From Candidatus Methylopumilus universalis (GTDB taxonomy: Bacteria > Pseudomonadota > Gammaproteobacteria > Burkholderiales > Methylophilaceae), in the NCBI RefSeq assembly GCF_006364435.1, contig NZ_CP040977.1, positions 248,001-312,000 of the forward strand: DNA of 64,000 nucleotides. The letters run 5' to 3'. Shown piece by piece: positions 8,241 to 16,807 of this stretch. Numbering within the stretch: position 1 is the first letter of the stretch; every line of letters starts with the position of its first letter. Made by a program: the position numbers and the translations under genes. The notes under the pieces were generated by a model, which did not search any database, was not told the origin of the DNA, and saw nothing but the letters and a program-made list of their open reading frames with translations.

Positions 8241-9836
8241 ATGAGCACAATAGCACACGCCGATCACGATCATCACGATCATAAGCCCACAGGCATTAAA
8301 CGTTGGTTGTTTTCAACAAACCATAAAGACATAGGTACGATGTATCTCGTGTTTTCATTGATTATGTTCTTTATTGGCGGCGCAATGGCGATGGTTATTC
8401 GTGCAGAGTTATTTCAACCAGGGCTTCAGTTTGTAGACCCCCAATTTTATAACTCGATGGTTACTGTGCATGCGCTTGTAATGATTTTCGGAGCTGTTAT
8501 GCCTGCTGGAGTCGGTCTTGCTAATTGGATGATACCTATTATGATTGGCGCTCCGGACATGGCCCTTCCTCGTATGAATAATATGAGTTTTTGGATTATG
8601 CCTTTTGCTTTTGCACTTCTTTTGGGCACTTTATTTATGGAAGGTGGAGGCCCTGCAGGCGGCTGGACTATGTACCCTCCTCTTGTTCTTCAAACAGGAA
8701 AAGCATTTCCGTATTTAATCTTTGCGGTTCATTTCCTAGGTATCTCATCTATTATGGGTGCAATTAATATTATTGCGACAGTTTTCAATATGAGAGCGCC
8801 AGGTATGACATTAATGAGATTGCCTTTGTTTGTCTGGACTTGGGTGATTACAGCCTTTTTACTTATTGCCTCTATGCCAGTTTTAGCAGGTGCCGTAACA
8901 ATGCTCTTAACAGATAAATATTTTGGCACAAGCTTTTTTAATGCTGCCGGTGGCGGTGACCCAGTATTGTTCCAGCATATTTTCTGGTTCTTCGGACATC
9001 CAGAAGTTTATATTTTAGCCCTACCAGCTTTCGGAATCGTATCTCAAATTATCCCGACTTTTGCTCGTAAGCCACTTTTCGGATATGCATCTATGGTTTA
9101 TGCCACAGCATCAATTGCAATTCTTTCTTTCTTTGTATGGGCGCATCATATGTTTACAGTTGGGCTTCCTATCAACGGCGAATTATTTTTCATGTATGCA
9201 ACGATGTTAATTGCTGTTCCGACAGGCGTTAAAGTATTTAATTGGGTAGCTACAATGTGGAGAGGCGCTATGACTTTTGAGACTCCCATGCTATTTGCAT
9301 TGGCATTTGTAATTTTATTTACAATTGGGGGCTTTTCAGGGCTTATGTTAGGCATTACGCCAGTTGACTTCCAATATCATGACACTTACTTTGTTGTAGC
9401 TCATTTCCATTATGTCTTATTAACAGGTGCAGTATTTGCTCTAATGGCATCTGTTTATTATTGGCTTCCTAAATGGACTGGCAACATGTATGACGAGAAA
9501 TTAGCTAAGGTACATTTCTGGTTATCGACCATTTTTGCAAATGTACTTTTCTTCCCACAACACTTTTTAGGTTTAGCCGGTATGCCAAGAAGAATTCCAG
9601 ATTACAGTGTTCAGTTTGCAGATTTTAATATGGTTTCAAGCCTTGGCGGTTTTGCTTACGGCATTTCACAGTTGTTATTCGTATACATAGTTATCAAATG
9701 TGTCCTAGGCGGCAAAAAAGCTACAGGTCAAGTTTGGGAAGGCGCACGCGGTTTGGAGTGGACATTGAGCTCACCTCCGCCATACCATTCATTCACTAAG
9801 CCACCAAAAGTCACAAAAGCTTTAATGGACTATTAA
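8241..9836 (+). CDS. coxA: Cytochrome c oxidase subunit I
   Basis: The catalytic subunit holds low-spin heme a and the heme a3-CuB centre and pumps protons across the inner membrane. At 531 residues with about 12 transmembrane helices it matches aa3-type subunit I. Visible ligands include HALVMIFG (heme a His, about residue 76), WFFGHPEVYILALPAFG with the CuB His and cross-linked Tyr, WAHHMFTVG (two CuB His), and HDTYFVVAHFHYVL (heme a3 and heme a His). The His-rich N-terminus (HADHDHHDHK) is a common feature of beta- and alphaproteobacterial homologues. It follows coxB by 39 bases, with TTAGGA upstream of the start. Confidence 0.98.
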   Translation: MSTIAHADHDHHDHKPTGIKRWLFSTNHKDIGTMYLVFSLIMFFIGGAMAMVIRAELFQPGLQFVDPQFYNSMVTVHALVMIFGAVMPAGVGLANWMIPIMIGAPDMALPRMNNMSFWIMPFAFALLLGTLFMEGGGPAGGWTMYPPLVLQTGKAFPYLIFAVHFLGISSIMGAINIIATVFNMRAPGMTLMRLPLFVWTWVITAFLLIASMPVLAGAVTMLLTDKYFGTSFFNAAGGGDPVLFQHIFWFFGHPEVYILALPAFGIVSQIIPTFARKPLFGYASMVYATASIAILSFFVWAHHMFTVGLPINGELFFMYATMLIAVPTGVKVFNWVATMWRGAMTFETPMLFALAFVILFTIGGFSGLMLGITPVDFQYHDTYFVVAHFHYVLLTGAVFALMASVYYWLPKWTGNMYDEKLAKVHFWLSTIFANVLFFPQHFLGLAGMPRRIPDYSVQFADFNMVSSLGGFAYGISQLLFVYIVIKCVLGGKKATGQVWEGARGLEWTLSSPPPYHSFTKPPKVTKALMDY

Positions 9837-9961
9837 TGGTAAAAAAAGCATTTCAAAATAATAATGAATTAGTTAAAAAAAGAAATAAACGATTAGCATT
9901 AATTCTAGGCTTAGTTGCTTTTTCTTTTTACGTAGGGTTTCTTCTAAGCAATATGAAATGA
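9836..9961 (+). CDS. Cytochrome oxidase small assembly protein (41 aa)
   Basis: A very short gene fills the gap between coxA and ctaG. Its ATG overlaps the coxA stop (TAATG) and its TGA overlaps the ctaG ATG (ATGA). The predicted 41-residue product has a basic N-terminal half (VKKRNKRLA) and one transmembrane helix (about residues 19-36, LALILGLVAFSFYVGFLL). Betaproteobacterial cox operons carry a small single-helix protein with this layout in exactly this slot, annotated as cytochrome oxidase small assembly protein. The double overlap is strong evidence that it is translated. Its molecular role is not established. Confidence 0.8.
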   Translation: MVKKAFQNNNELVKKRNKRLALILGLVAFSFYVGFLLSNMK

Positions 9962-10503
9962 TTAAATTTGGCGGCATTAAGCGAACAACTGTTTATTTAA
10001 CGCTGCTCACAGTTGTAATGTTTGGTTTTGGTTATGCACTTGTGCCTCTATATGATGTTTTTTGTGAAGTCACTGGGCTGAATGGAAAGACAGGACGTAT
10101 TTACAATGCAGAAGCGTCAAAGTTAATTGTAGACACTCAACGATTTGTTACGATTCACTTTGATTCGAATATAAATGGTAATTTAGCTTGGAAATTAAAA
10201 GCCGATCAAAAGTTTTTAAAGGTTAATCCAGGTAAATTTTATGTTGTGACCTATACCGTTGAAAATATGATTAGTGAGGAAATTATTGGGCAGGCAATAC
10301 CAAGTGTTACGCCTCAAATTGCATCACTTTATTTAAAAAAGTCAGAGTGTTTTTGTTTTAGGAATCAAGTATTAAAGCCCGGTGAGAGTAAAAAACTTAC
10401 TGTACGGTTTGAGGTGGATAAAGATATTCCTAAAAATGTGGAATCACTTACTCTTTCTTACACTTTTTTCAGAGCTTTGAAAGATGACAAAAAGGCAAGT
10501 TAA
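9958..10503 (+). CDS. ctaG: Cytochrome c oxidase copper chaperone CtaG/Cox11
   Basis: Cox11/CtaG delivers copper to the CuB site of subunit I. The 181-residue protein has one N-terminal transmembrane helix (about residues 9-28), the conserved YALVPLYDVFCEVTGLNG segment, and the CFCF copper-binding motif at about residues 131-134, followed by an Ig-like beta-barrel ending. All hallmark residues are present. The ATG overlaps the stop of the 41-residue gene. Membrane-anchored with a periplasmic domain. Confidence 0.97.
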   Translation: MIKFGGIKRTTVYLTLLTVVMFGFGYALVPLYDVFCEVTGLNGKTGRIYNAEASKLIVDTQRFVTIHFDSNINGNLAWKLKADQKFLKVNPGKFYVVTYTVENMISEEIIGQAIPSVTPQIASLYLKKSECFCFRNQVLKPGESKKLTVRFEVDKDIPKNVESLTLSYTFFRALKDDKKAS

Positions 10504-10537
10504 GTAATGTTAATATATTAATAATGAAGGAAATTAT

Positions 10538-11410
10538 ATGGCAAGCAAAGATATCTATTTTGTTCCAGAGTCAAGCAAATGGCCAATAGTCGGCAGCCTT
10601 GCTCTCTTTACTACATTCGTAGGTTCAGCGATGTTATTAAATCAATCGCCCAATGCAAAGTATGTCTTTATTGCTGGCATAGCAGCAGTAATTTATATGT
10701 TTGCAGGATGGTTTTCAAATGTAATAGCTGAGAGCCTTTCAGGGAAATATAATAAACAAGTAGATATTAGCTTCAGAATGGGCATGGGCTGGTTTATTCT
10801 TTCAGAAGTTATGTTTTTTGCAGCTTTTTTTGGTGCGCTATTTTATGCTCGTGTATTATCTGTGCCTTGGCTTAGTGGTGAAGGTCATGGAGTAGTAACG
10901 CATCAGTTTTTATGGCCAGCGTTTAAAGCATCTTGGCCTATGTCAGTGATGCCAAATCCAACCAATTTTACGGTTTATAAAGACACTATCCCGGCATTTG
11001 GCTTGCCCGCAGTTAATACCTTAATACTTTTAATAAGTGGGGTGACAGTTACATTTGCTCATTGGGCTTTAAAAAAAGCACAAAGAAATTATCTTAATAT
11101 CTGGCTTGCTGTTACGGTCGCATTAGGTGCATTATTTGTGTACTTGCAAGCAACCGAGTATCACCATGCTTACACCGAATTAAGTTTAAAACTTAGTTCT
11201 GGAATATATGGATCTACATTTTTCTTACTTACAGGATTCCATGGTTTTCATGTAACGATGGGAGCTGTGATGTTAGCAGTGATTCTATTGAGATCAATTA
11301 AAGGACATTTTACAAAAAATGATCATTTTGCTTTTGAGGCTGTCGCTTGGTATTGGCACTTTGTGGATGTGGTTTGGCTAGGTTTGTTTATATTTGTATA
11401 TTGGCTTTAA
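10538..11410 (+). CDS. coxC: Cytochrome c oxidase subunit III
   Basis: Subunit III stabilises the oxidase core and its proton uptake. The 290-residue protein has about seven transmembrane helices. The family signatures are GWFILSEVMFFAAFFGALFY, TGFHGFHVTMGAVML and the C-terminal WYWHFVDVVWLGLFIFVYW. It ends the first cox transcription unit, directly before a strong terminator. The DUF2970 gene often found between ctaG and coxC is absent from this position; instead there are 34 bases with AAGGAA as ribosome-binding site. Confidence 0.97.
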   Translation: MASKDIYFVPESSKWPIVGSLALFTTFVGSAMLLNQSPNAKYVFIAGIAAVIYMFAGWFSNVIAESLSGKYNKQVDISFRMGMGWFILSEVMFFAAFFGALFYARVLSVPWLSGEGHGVVTHQFLWPAFKASWPMSVMPNPTNFTVYKDTIPAFGLPAVNTLILLISGVTVTFAHWALKKAQRNYLNIWLAVTVALGALFVYLQATEYHHAYTELSLKLSSGIYGSTFFLLTGFHGFHVTMGAVMLAVILLRSIKGHFTKNDHFAFEAVAWYWHFVDVVWLGLFIFVYWL

Positions 11411-11422
11411 TCTAGCACATTT

Positions 11423-11451
11423 AAAAAGCGCTATATTTATAGCGCTTTTTT
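11423..11451 (+). terminator. Rho-independent terminator after coxC
   Basis: AAAAAGCGCTAT (11423-11434) pairs with ATAGCGCTTTTT (11439-11450) around ATTT, with a T-rich tail. The A- and T-runs on both sides let it serve the convergent twin-TM gene that ends at 11455 as well. Confidence 0.9.
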
Positions 11452-11454
11452 ATT

Positions 11455-11673
11455 TTACATGCCATGAGGATGAATCAGGCCAGAATAAAATCCATAAAAA
11501 AGCAGGAAGAATAAAAGAAGAGAAAGCCCAACTCTAAAGGAAAGCGATGTAACCATTCTGTTAGAATTCTTTTTTTTATCTTTGATTAGAAAGAAAAGCC
11601 CACCCGAAAGGGATAGAAGTATAAATAATAGAATTGCAATTACAAGAATCTTAAATAATAATTCACCGCTCAT
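11455..11673 (-). CDS. Twin transmembrane protein (DUF2909-like)
   Basis: A 72-residue protein made of two transmembrane helices (about residues 6-30 and 44-65) joined by a short basic loop (KDKKKNSNRM). It ends with a His-containing IHPHGM tail. Betaproteobacterial cox clusters carry a small twin-TM protein of this kind, often on the opposite strand, between coxC and SURF1, exactly as here. It converges on the coxC terminator. A role in oxidase assembly is inferred from position only. Confidence 0.65.
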   Translation of the reverse strand: MSGELLFKILVIAILLFILLSLSGGLFFLIKDKKKNSNRMVTSLSFRVGLSLLLFFLLFYGFYSGLIHPHGM

Positions 11674-11699
11674 AAAATAACCTTGTCTTCAATATAATT

Positions 11700-12437
11700 T
11701 TGAAATTTTCAATCTATAACATAAGTTTTAATTATAAGTTATTACCTACTCTGATATTTATTATATTTTTTACCTTTTTTATTAAATTAGGGTTCTGGCA
11801 GATGGACCGTGCCGATCAAAAAAAGATAATTAATATGGCATTTGTCGAAAGACAAAATAAGCCGCCAACACATTTGAATAAAGAAACTATCCAAATGCCA
11901 ATAAAGGATATTATTTGGCGCCACGTTACTTTGAGCGGGGAGTTTTTAAATGACAAGAATATTATTCTAGACAATCAAATTCGTGAAGAAAAAGCAGGCT
12001 TTCTCATTTATACCCCTTTTAAAATTTTAGACTCTAATAAAATTATCTTAATTAATAGGGGCTGGTATCCTCTAACCAATTCAAGAAAAGATATTCTTGA
12101 TATACCTCCTATTAAAGAGATGCAAACAATTGAAGGTCAAGTTAGTCAAATGCCCTCTTCTGGTATTTCACTAGGAAAAGTAGTAACTGAAAAATTAAAT
12201 GAGTCGTCTTTTAGGCTTCAGAAGATGGATTATGAAGTTTTAAGCTCTTTAATAAGCAAAGATTTAATGGGGTATGAAGTTAAACTCAGAAAACCAATTT
12301 TTGATAAGACTTATGTTGTAGATTCAGGTACCCCAGTCCCGGACAGTGATAAAAATTACGGTTATGCATTTCAGTGGTTTGCGATGGCATTTACTCTTTT
12401 CATTATTTTTATAAGATTAGGCGTAAAAAAGAAATGA
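11700..12437 (+). CDS. SURF1-family cytochrome oxidase assembly protein
   Basis: SURF1 proteins help insert heme a into subunit I. The 245-residue protein has the family layout: an N-terminal transmembrane helix followed by LGFWQMDRADQKK, a periplasmic domain with INRGWYP (about residues 118-124), and a C-terminal helix preceded by YGYAFQWFAMA. The best start is a TTG at 11700; it has no clear ribosome-binding site, so the exact N-terminus is uncertain. It is divergent from the twin-TM gene (26 bases apart) and overlaps the following gene by ATGA. Confidence 0.92.
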   Translation: MKFSIYNISFNYKLLPTLIFIIFFTFFIKLGFWQMDRADQKKIINMAFVERQNKPPTHLNKETIQMPIKDIIWRHVTLSGEFLNDKNIILDNQIREEKAGFLIYTPFKILDSNKIILINRGWYPLTNSRKDILDIPPIKEMQTIEGQVSQMPSSGISLGKVVTEKLNESSFRLQKMDYEVLSSLISKDLMGYEVKLRKPIFDKTYVVDSGTPVPDSDKNYGYAFQWFAMAFTLFIIFIRLGVKKK

Positions 12438-13021
12438 TCTTAAGCGATATTCTTAAGTCACGGTTAAAACTAATTGGTATTGTATTGTTATTTGTTATGC
12501 CTGTAGTTTATGCATGGTATTTAGTTTTTTTTACAAATTACAAAATGCATACAAAAGGAGTAGAGCATGGACTCTTAATTAGTCCAATTATTCAGGTTGG
12601 TGATTTCGAGTTATTTGAACCGATAAGCCAAGAAAAATATCAATTAATTGGTAAATGGACATTAGTTTCCTTCGTGGAAAATAAATGTGAGAAGGCGTGT
12701 GAGTTTCAATTATATGAGTTAAGACAAATTTGGCTTGCATTAGGTAAAGATGGCAATAAAATTCAAAGGCTAGCTATAGTTAAAGATAAAAATTTAATTT
12801 CATCTGAACAGATTAAATTGAGCCAAGGCCACCTCTTTTTGAAAGAAGATAAAGATTCAAAAGATAGACTAAATAGTCGAATTAAATCTTATCCAGCCTT
12901 TGATAGCGAATCTATCTATCTGATAGATCCTTATGGAAATTTGATGATGCAATATAAAAAAGGAACGAATCCATCTGGAATAATTAAAGATATAGAACGA
13001 TTAATAAGAATTTCAAAATAA
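12434..13021 (+). CDS. Sco/SenC-like membrane-anchored thioredoxin-fold protein
   Basis: A 195-residue protein with one N-terminal helix (about residues 13-33) and a periplasmic domain. The segment VSFVENKCEKACEFQLYELRQ contains a CxxxC pair at Cys85/Cys89, the spacing of the Sco1/SenC copper site, though the downstream conserved His of Sco is not obvious. A protein of this kind follows SURF1 in many betaproteobacterial cox clusters and probably helps CuA assembly. The frame extends back to 12374, but ATG 12434 gives the ATGA overlap with SURF1 and puts the helix at the N-terminus. Confidence 0.72.
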   Translation: MILSDILKSRLKLIGIVLLFVMPVVYAWYLVFFTNYKMHTKGVEHGLLISPIIQVGDFELFEPISQEKYQLIGKWTLVSFVENKCEKACEFQLYELRQIWLALGKDGNKIQRLAIVKDKNLISSEQIKLSQGHLFLKEDKDSKDRLNSRIKSYPAFDSESIYLIDPYGNLMMQYKKGTNPSGIIKDIERLIRISK

Positions 13022-13516
13022 TTAGGAATCTAGATGCTTTTTCAAAAGAGCATTTAATTTATTAAAATCTAATTCTCCTATGACTTTATCAATGATTTTT
13101 CCATTTTTATCAATTAGTATTGAAGTTGGTGTAAGACGAATGTTCTCAAATGATTGTGCAATTTGACCGTCAATGTCTAGCACAACAGGAAAAGGGATTT
13201 TATTCTTTTGAGTAAAATTTAAGACATGATTTGGCGGGTCATAACTCATAGATACAGCGATAATTTCCAAACCTTGCCCTCTGAATTGATTATAAGTAGC
13301 AGCTAGACCTGGCATTTCTTTGATACATCCTGGACAGTCGGTTGCCCAAAAATTGATGATTGTAAAATTGTTTTTAACTTGATAAAGCTGGAAAGCTTCA
13401 CCAGTAATTGAAGTAACCCGAATCTCAGGAACTTTTTTATTTGCAGTTAATGACAAAAAAAATAAGACTAAAAGAGCTAATAAAACGAATAACAGCCAGA
13501 GAGATTTTTTTGCCAT
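13022..13516 (-). CDS. TlpA/ResA-like membrane-anchored thiol-disulfide oxidoreductase
   Basis: A 164-residue protein with an N-terminal signal anchor (about residues 5-24) and a thioredoxin fold of the TlpA/ResA type. The active site is FWATDCPGC, with cysteines at 61 and 64, followed by the cis-proline region LTPTSILIDKNGKI. Such periplasmic reductases keep CuA or cytochrome c cysteines reduced. Its place among the oxidase assembly genes, end to end with the Sco-like gene on the other strand, supports that role. It is transcribed opposite to its neighbours, so it has its own promoter. Confidence 0.88.
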   Translation of the reverse strand: MAKKSLWLLFVLLALLVLFFLSLTANKKVPEIRVTSITGEAFQLYQVKNNFTIINFWATDCPGCIKEMPGLAATYNQFRGQGLEIIAVSMSYDPPNHVLNFTQKNKIPFPVVLDIDGQIAQSFENIRLTPTSILIDKNGKIIDKVIGELDFNKLNALLKKHLDS

Positions 13517-13606
13517 AATTGGGTGAATGTTATAATTCTTTCATAGTAATGGAATTATTTCTTATGAGTCTAATCGATATTATTATAATTTTATAGAAAT
13601 TTAATT

Positions 13607-14593
13607 ATGAATCTTTTTAAAAAAATTACTTTATTTACAACAATTATGACATTTTGCTTAATTGTTTTAGGCGCCTATGTAAGGCTGTCTGATGCTGGTT
13701 TAGGTTGCCCAGATTGGCCAGGATGTTTTGGAACGCTAACAGTGCCAGAAAGCCAACTGGCTATTGAAAAAGCCCAACATACTTTTCCAGGTCAGGTTAT
13801 AGAAAATGACAAAGCTTGGAAGGAAATGGTTCATAGATATGTGGCAGGCCTATTGGGGCTTTTAATTTTATCAATTGCATATTTGGCTTATAAAAATAAA
13901 AAATCACTTAAAGTGAACATCCTTGTTCCTTTCACTCTTCTGGGTATTGTATTTTTTCAAGCTATGTTAGGAATGCTTACAGTTACACTTTTACTCAAGC
14001 CTATTATTGTTAGTGCCCATTTAATAGGTGGCATGGCAACTTTAGCTATACTCACCTATCTAAGCTACGAACATTTCAACAAAAATTCAAAATTAATTCT
14101 AAAGAAAAGCATAATTTTTTATATGGCAAGGTTTGGCCTTATTCTGATTTTTATGCAAATATTTTTAGGTGGTTGGACAAGCACTAATTATGCTGGTCTC
14201 GCTTGTACAGATTTTCCGACCTGCCATGGTCAATGGATCCCTGATATGGACTTTAAGAATGCGTTTAATATTTTCAGAAATCTAGGCCAAACTTCTGAAG
14301 GGGCTCCAATTAGCCTTAACGCACTACATGCAATTCAATGGATACACAGAGTAGGCGCTATAACTGTAGTTATTTATTTTGGCTATTTATCTTATGCATT
14401 GATGAAATATAAACAATTGAGATTTGAAGCAATCCTTCTATTAATTATATTGGCAGCCCAATTTGTTATTGGAGTTGCTAACTTGATTCTTCATCTCCCA
14501 ATGGTCTTAGCTGTTAGTCATAATCTAACAGCAGCTTTACTAGTTATCATAATAACAATATTAAATTCAAAAATTAAAAAACAATATGCTTAA
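13607..14593 (+). CDS. ctaA: Heme A synthase CtaA/Cox15
   Basis: CtaA oxidises the C8 methyl of heme O to the formyl group of heme A in the inner membrane. The 328-residue protein has eight predicted helices. The conserved LSDAGLGCPDWPGC stretch is present near the N-terminus, and the heme-ligand histidines are visible as MVHRYVAGLLG, SAHLIGG, QWIHRVGA and SHNLTAA. The second half carries the TNYAGLACTDFPTCHG loop, the internal repeat of the first. It overlaps ctaB by 8 bases, so heme O and heme A synthesis are coupled. Confidence 0.97.
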   Translation: MNLFKKITLFTTIMTFCLIVLGAYVRLSDAGLGCPDWPGCFGTLTVPESQLAIEKAQHTFPGQVIENDKAWKEMVHRYVAGLLGLLILSIAYLAYKNKKSLKVNILVPFTLLGIVFFQAMLGMLTVTLLLKPIIVSAHLIGGMATLAILTYLSYEHFNKNSKLILKKSIIFYMARFGLILIFMQIFLGGWTSTNYAGLACTDFPTCHGQWIPDMDFKNAFNIFRNLGQTSEGAPISLNALHAIQWIHRVGAITVVIYFGYLSYALMKYKQLRFEAILLLIILAAQFVIGVANLILHLPMVLAVSHNLTAALLVIIITILNSKIKKQYA

Positions 14594-15494
14594 CTCTCTT
14601 AAAAAAAATGCTTTGAATCTTAAGGTTGATTTAAAGAATTTTTTAGTTCTTTGCAAGTTGCGAGTTAATTCTCTTATTGTTTTTACTGCTGTGATAGGAA
14701 TGTTTTTAGCTACCCCAGGGATGGTGCCATTTAATCTATTACTAAGCTCTATTTTGGGTATTGCTTTTGTCTCGTTTGCAGCAGCAGCTTTTAATTGCCT
14801 GATTGAACAAAAAATAGATGCTGTGATGGCAAGAACAAAAGGAAGGCCAATAGGGACAGGGCAATTGTCATCCGAACGCACTGTAGTTTATGCAAGTATT
14901 TTGGGAGGTATTGGATTAGCAATTCTTTTTTATTATGTGAACTCTCTAACAATGTGGCTTACTCTTGCAACTTTTTTCTCTTACTCTGTCATTTATACAA
15001 TTTTTCTTAAGCCTGCTACGCCAATGAATATTGTTATTGGTGGTGCCTCTGGCGCCATGCCTCCTATTTTAGGGTGGGCAGCAGTTAATAATACTGTTGG
15101 ACCGGAAGCGCTAATTTTATTTTTAATTATCTTCTGCTGGACGCCACCTCATTTTTGGGCATTGGCACTTTACCGGAGAAATGATTATGCAAAAGTAGGT
15201 ATACCAATGTTACCTGTCACACACGGCGAGTCTTTCACATTATTACAAATTGTTCTATATACAATCATTTTGATTATTGTGACTATGGCGCCATTTAGTC
15301 TTGGTATGAGTGGGCTTATTTATTTAATTTGTGCCACTATTCTTAATGCCTTTTTCTTGTACTATGTAATTATGCTTTATAAAAAGTACTCAGATAAATT
15401 GTCCATGAAAACATTTAGATATTCTATTATCTATTTAAGTTTGATTTTTTCTGCGATGTTAGTTGACCATTATTTTAAATTTACTCTGTATTAA
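14586..15494 (+). CDS. ctaB: Protoheme IX farnesyltransferase (heme O synthase)
   Basis: The enzyme attaches farnesyl to heme b to make heme O, the substrate for CtaA. The 302-residue protein is a UbiA-superfamily prenyltransferase with about nine helices. The Asp-rich/basic motif NCLIEQKIDAVMARTKGRP lies at about residues 75-93, and the second family segment GGASGAMPPILGW at about 153-165 is followed by CWTPPHFWALAL. It lies directly after ctaA within the same transcript and is followed 20 bases later by a cytochrome c gene. Confidence 0.97.
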   Translation: MLNSLKKNALNLKVDLKNFLVLCKLRVNSLIVFTAVIGMFLATPGMVPFNLLLSSILGIAFVSFAAAAFNCLIEQKIDAVMARTKGRPIGTGQLSSERTVVYASILGGIGLAILFYYVNSLTMWLTLATFFSYSVIYTIFLKPATPMNIVIGGASGAMPPILGWAAVNNTVGPEALILFLIIFCWTPPHFWALALYRRNDYAKVGIPMLPVTHGESFTLLQIVLYTIILIIVTMAPFSLGMSGLIYLICATILNAFFLYYVIMLYKKYSDKLSMKTFRYSIIYLSLIFSAMLVDHYFKFTLY

Positions 15495-15514
15495 GATTAC
15501 AAAAGGAAAGTTAA

Positions 15515-15988
15515 ATGAATTTAGAAAAAGAAAAAAATGTATTATTTGAATTAACTATAATTATTGTTGGAGCAATTGTAGGGGGAATTTTATTTATTTC
15601 ATTCGTAACCTATGACTTTAAGAGCAGTCCTAGTTCTAACGTTATGGTAGAAAGTAAAATTAAAGAAAATATTCAGCCAGTAGCAAAGGTAGAGTTATCA
15701 CAGGCTATTGCAGAAGGGTCAGCTTCGGGAGGAAAATCAGGGGAGGAAGTCTACAAAGCTGCTTGTTTAATGTGCCATCAAGCTGGTATGTTAAATGCTC
15801 CAAAATTTGGTGATGTGCAAGCCTGGGCTCCAAGAATAGCTCAAGGTTACGAAGTGCTTGTTCAGCATGCCATCAAAGGAATTCGATCTATGCCTGCAAA
15901 AGGTGGGAATGCATCTTTGTCTGACAATGAAGTTGCAAGTGCGGTCTTATATATGTCGAATTCATCAGGCGCTAACTTTAAAAAATAA
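15515..15988 (+). CDS. Membrane-anchored c-type cytochrome (cytochrome c5-like)
   Basis: A 157-residue protein with an N-terminal helix (about residues 13-33) as signal anchor and one C-terminal class-I heme c domain. The heme motif CLMCHQAG is at about residues 84-91. The domain has the c5-type APKFGDVQAWAPR segment, with a distal methionine in GIRSMPAKGG. Cytochromes of this class carry electrons from the bc1 complex or from methanol dehydrogenase cytochromes to the oxidase. It is the last gene of the ctaA-ctaB unit and is six bases from apaH. Confidence 0.9.
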   Translation: MNLEKEKNVLFELTIIIVGAIVGGILFISFVTYDFKSSPSSNVMVESKIKENIQPVAKVELSQAIAEGSASGGKSGEEVYKAACLMCHQAGMLNAPKFGDVQAWAPRIAQGYEVLVQHAIKGIRSMPAKGGNASLSDNEVASAVLYMSNSSGANFKK

Positions 15989-15994
15989 ATATCT

Positions 15995-16807
15995 ATGGCA
16001 ATTTACGCAATTGGTGATATTCAAGGTTGCTACTATTCTTTTCTAGATTTACTAAAAAAAATTAAATTTAAACGTGGCAGAGATCAACTTTGGCTCGTAG
16101 GCGATTTAGTTAATCGTGGTAATGGATCATTAGAAATTTTAAGATGGTGCTATAAAAATAAATCCTCAGTGACAGCTGTCTTAGGCAATCATGATCTTCA
16201 TGCATTAGCTATCAAATATAAAGTCATTGAGCCAGACGATGAAGATACTTTGTCTCGCCTTCTTAAAGCAAAAGACTCAGATTTACTTTTTAAATGGTTA
16301 AGATCACTCCCATTAGTGCATTATGAAAAAAAACACTTAATGGTTCATGCAGGTGTAATGCCTCAGTGGACTATTAAAGACGCTCTTAAATTCTCAAAAG
16401 AAGTAAGCACGCAACTCCGCAGTAAAAAATATATAGAATTTTTATCTTCTATCTATGGCAATAAGCCAGATAAGTGGTCTAGCACTTTAAATAAAAATGA
16501 TAAAGCAAGAATTATCATTAATGCGACAACAAGATTGAGGGCTTTATCTTCAGACGGAGCTATTGATTTTACCTATAAAGGCGAACTTAAAAATATGCCT
16601 AAAAAATTAAAAGCTTGGTTTGATTTTCCTAAAAGAAAAACTAAAGATAACGTTATTATTTTTGGCCATTGGTCAGCACTTGGGCTTGTCACAAGAGGAG
16701 ATATTTTTTCGATTGATACAGGCTGCGTTTGGGGAAGATCTTTAACGGCCGTCAGGCTTGATGATAAGTCAGTATTTTCTGTCAAAGCTAATTCAAAAGA
16801 TACCTAG
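15995..16807 (+). CDS. apaH: Bis(5'-nucleosyl)-tetraphosphatase, symmetrical
   Basis: ApaH cleaves Ap4A to two ADP and removes NpnN caps from RNA. The 270 residues match the family (280 in E. coli). Metallophosphoesterase motifs are in order: GDIQGCYYSFLDLL (residues 6-19), GDLVNRG (about 36-42), GNHDLHALA (about 65-73), HAGVMPQW (about 117-124), and a C-terminal GHWSALGL with IDTGCVWG. It lies six bases after the cytochrome gene and converges on the PfkB kinase with no gap. Confidence 0.96.
   Translation: MAIYAIGDIQGCYYSFLDLLKKIKFKRGRDQLWLVGDLVNRGNGSLEILRWCYKNKSSVTAVLGNHDLHALAIKYKVIEPDDEDTLSRLLKAKDSDLLFKWLRSLPLVHYEKKHLMVHAGVMPQWTIKDALKFSKEVSTQLRSKKYIEFLSSIYGNKPDKWSSTLNKNDKARIIINATTRLRALSSDGAIDFTYKGELKNMPKKLKAWFDFPKRKTKDNVIIFGHWSALGLVTRGDIFSIDTGCVWGRSLTAVRLDDKSVFSVKANSKDT

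Noticed and set aside
12374-12433. Upstream start for the Sco-like protein
   Set aside because: It lies inside SURF1 and adds an untypical tail before the membrane helix; ATG 12434 gives an ATGA overlap.
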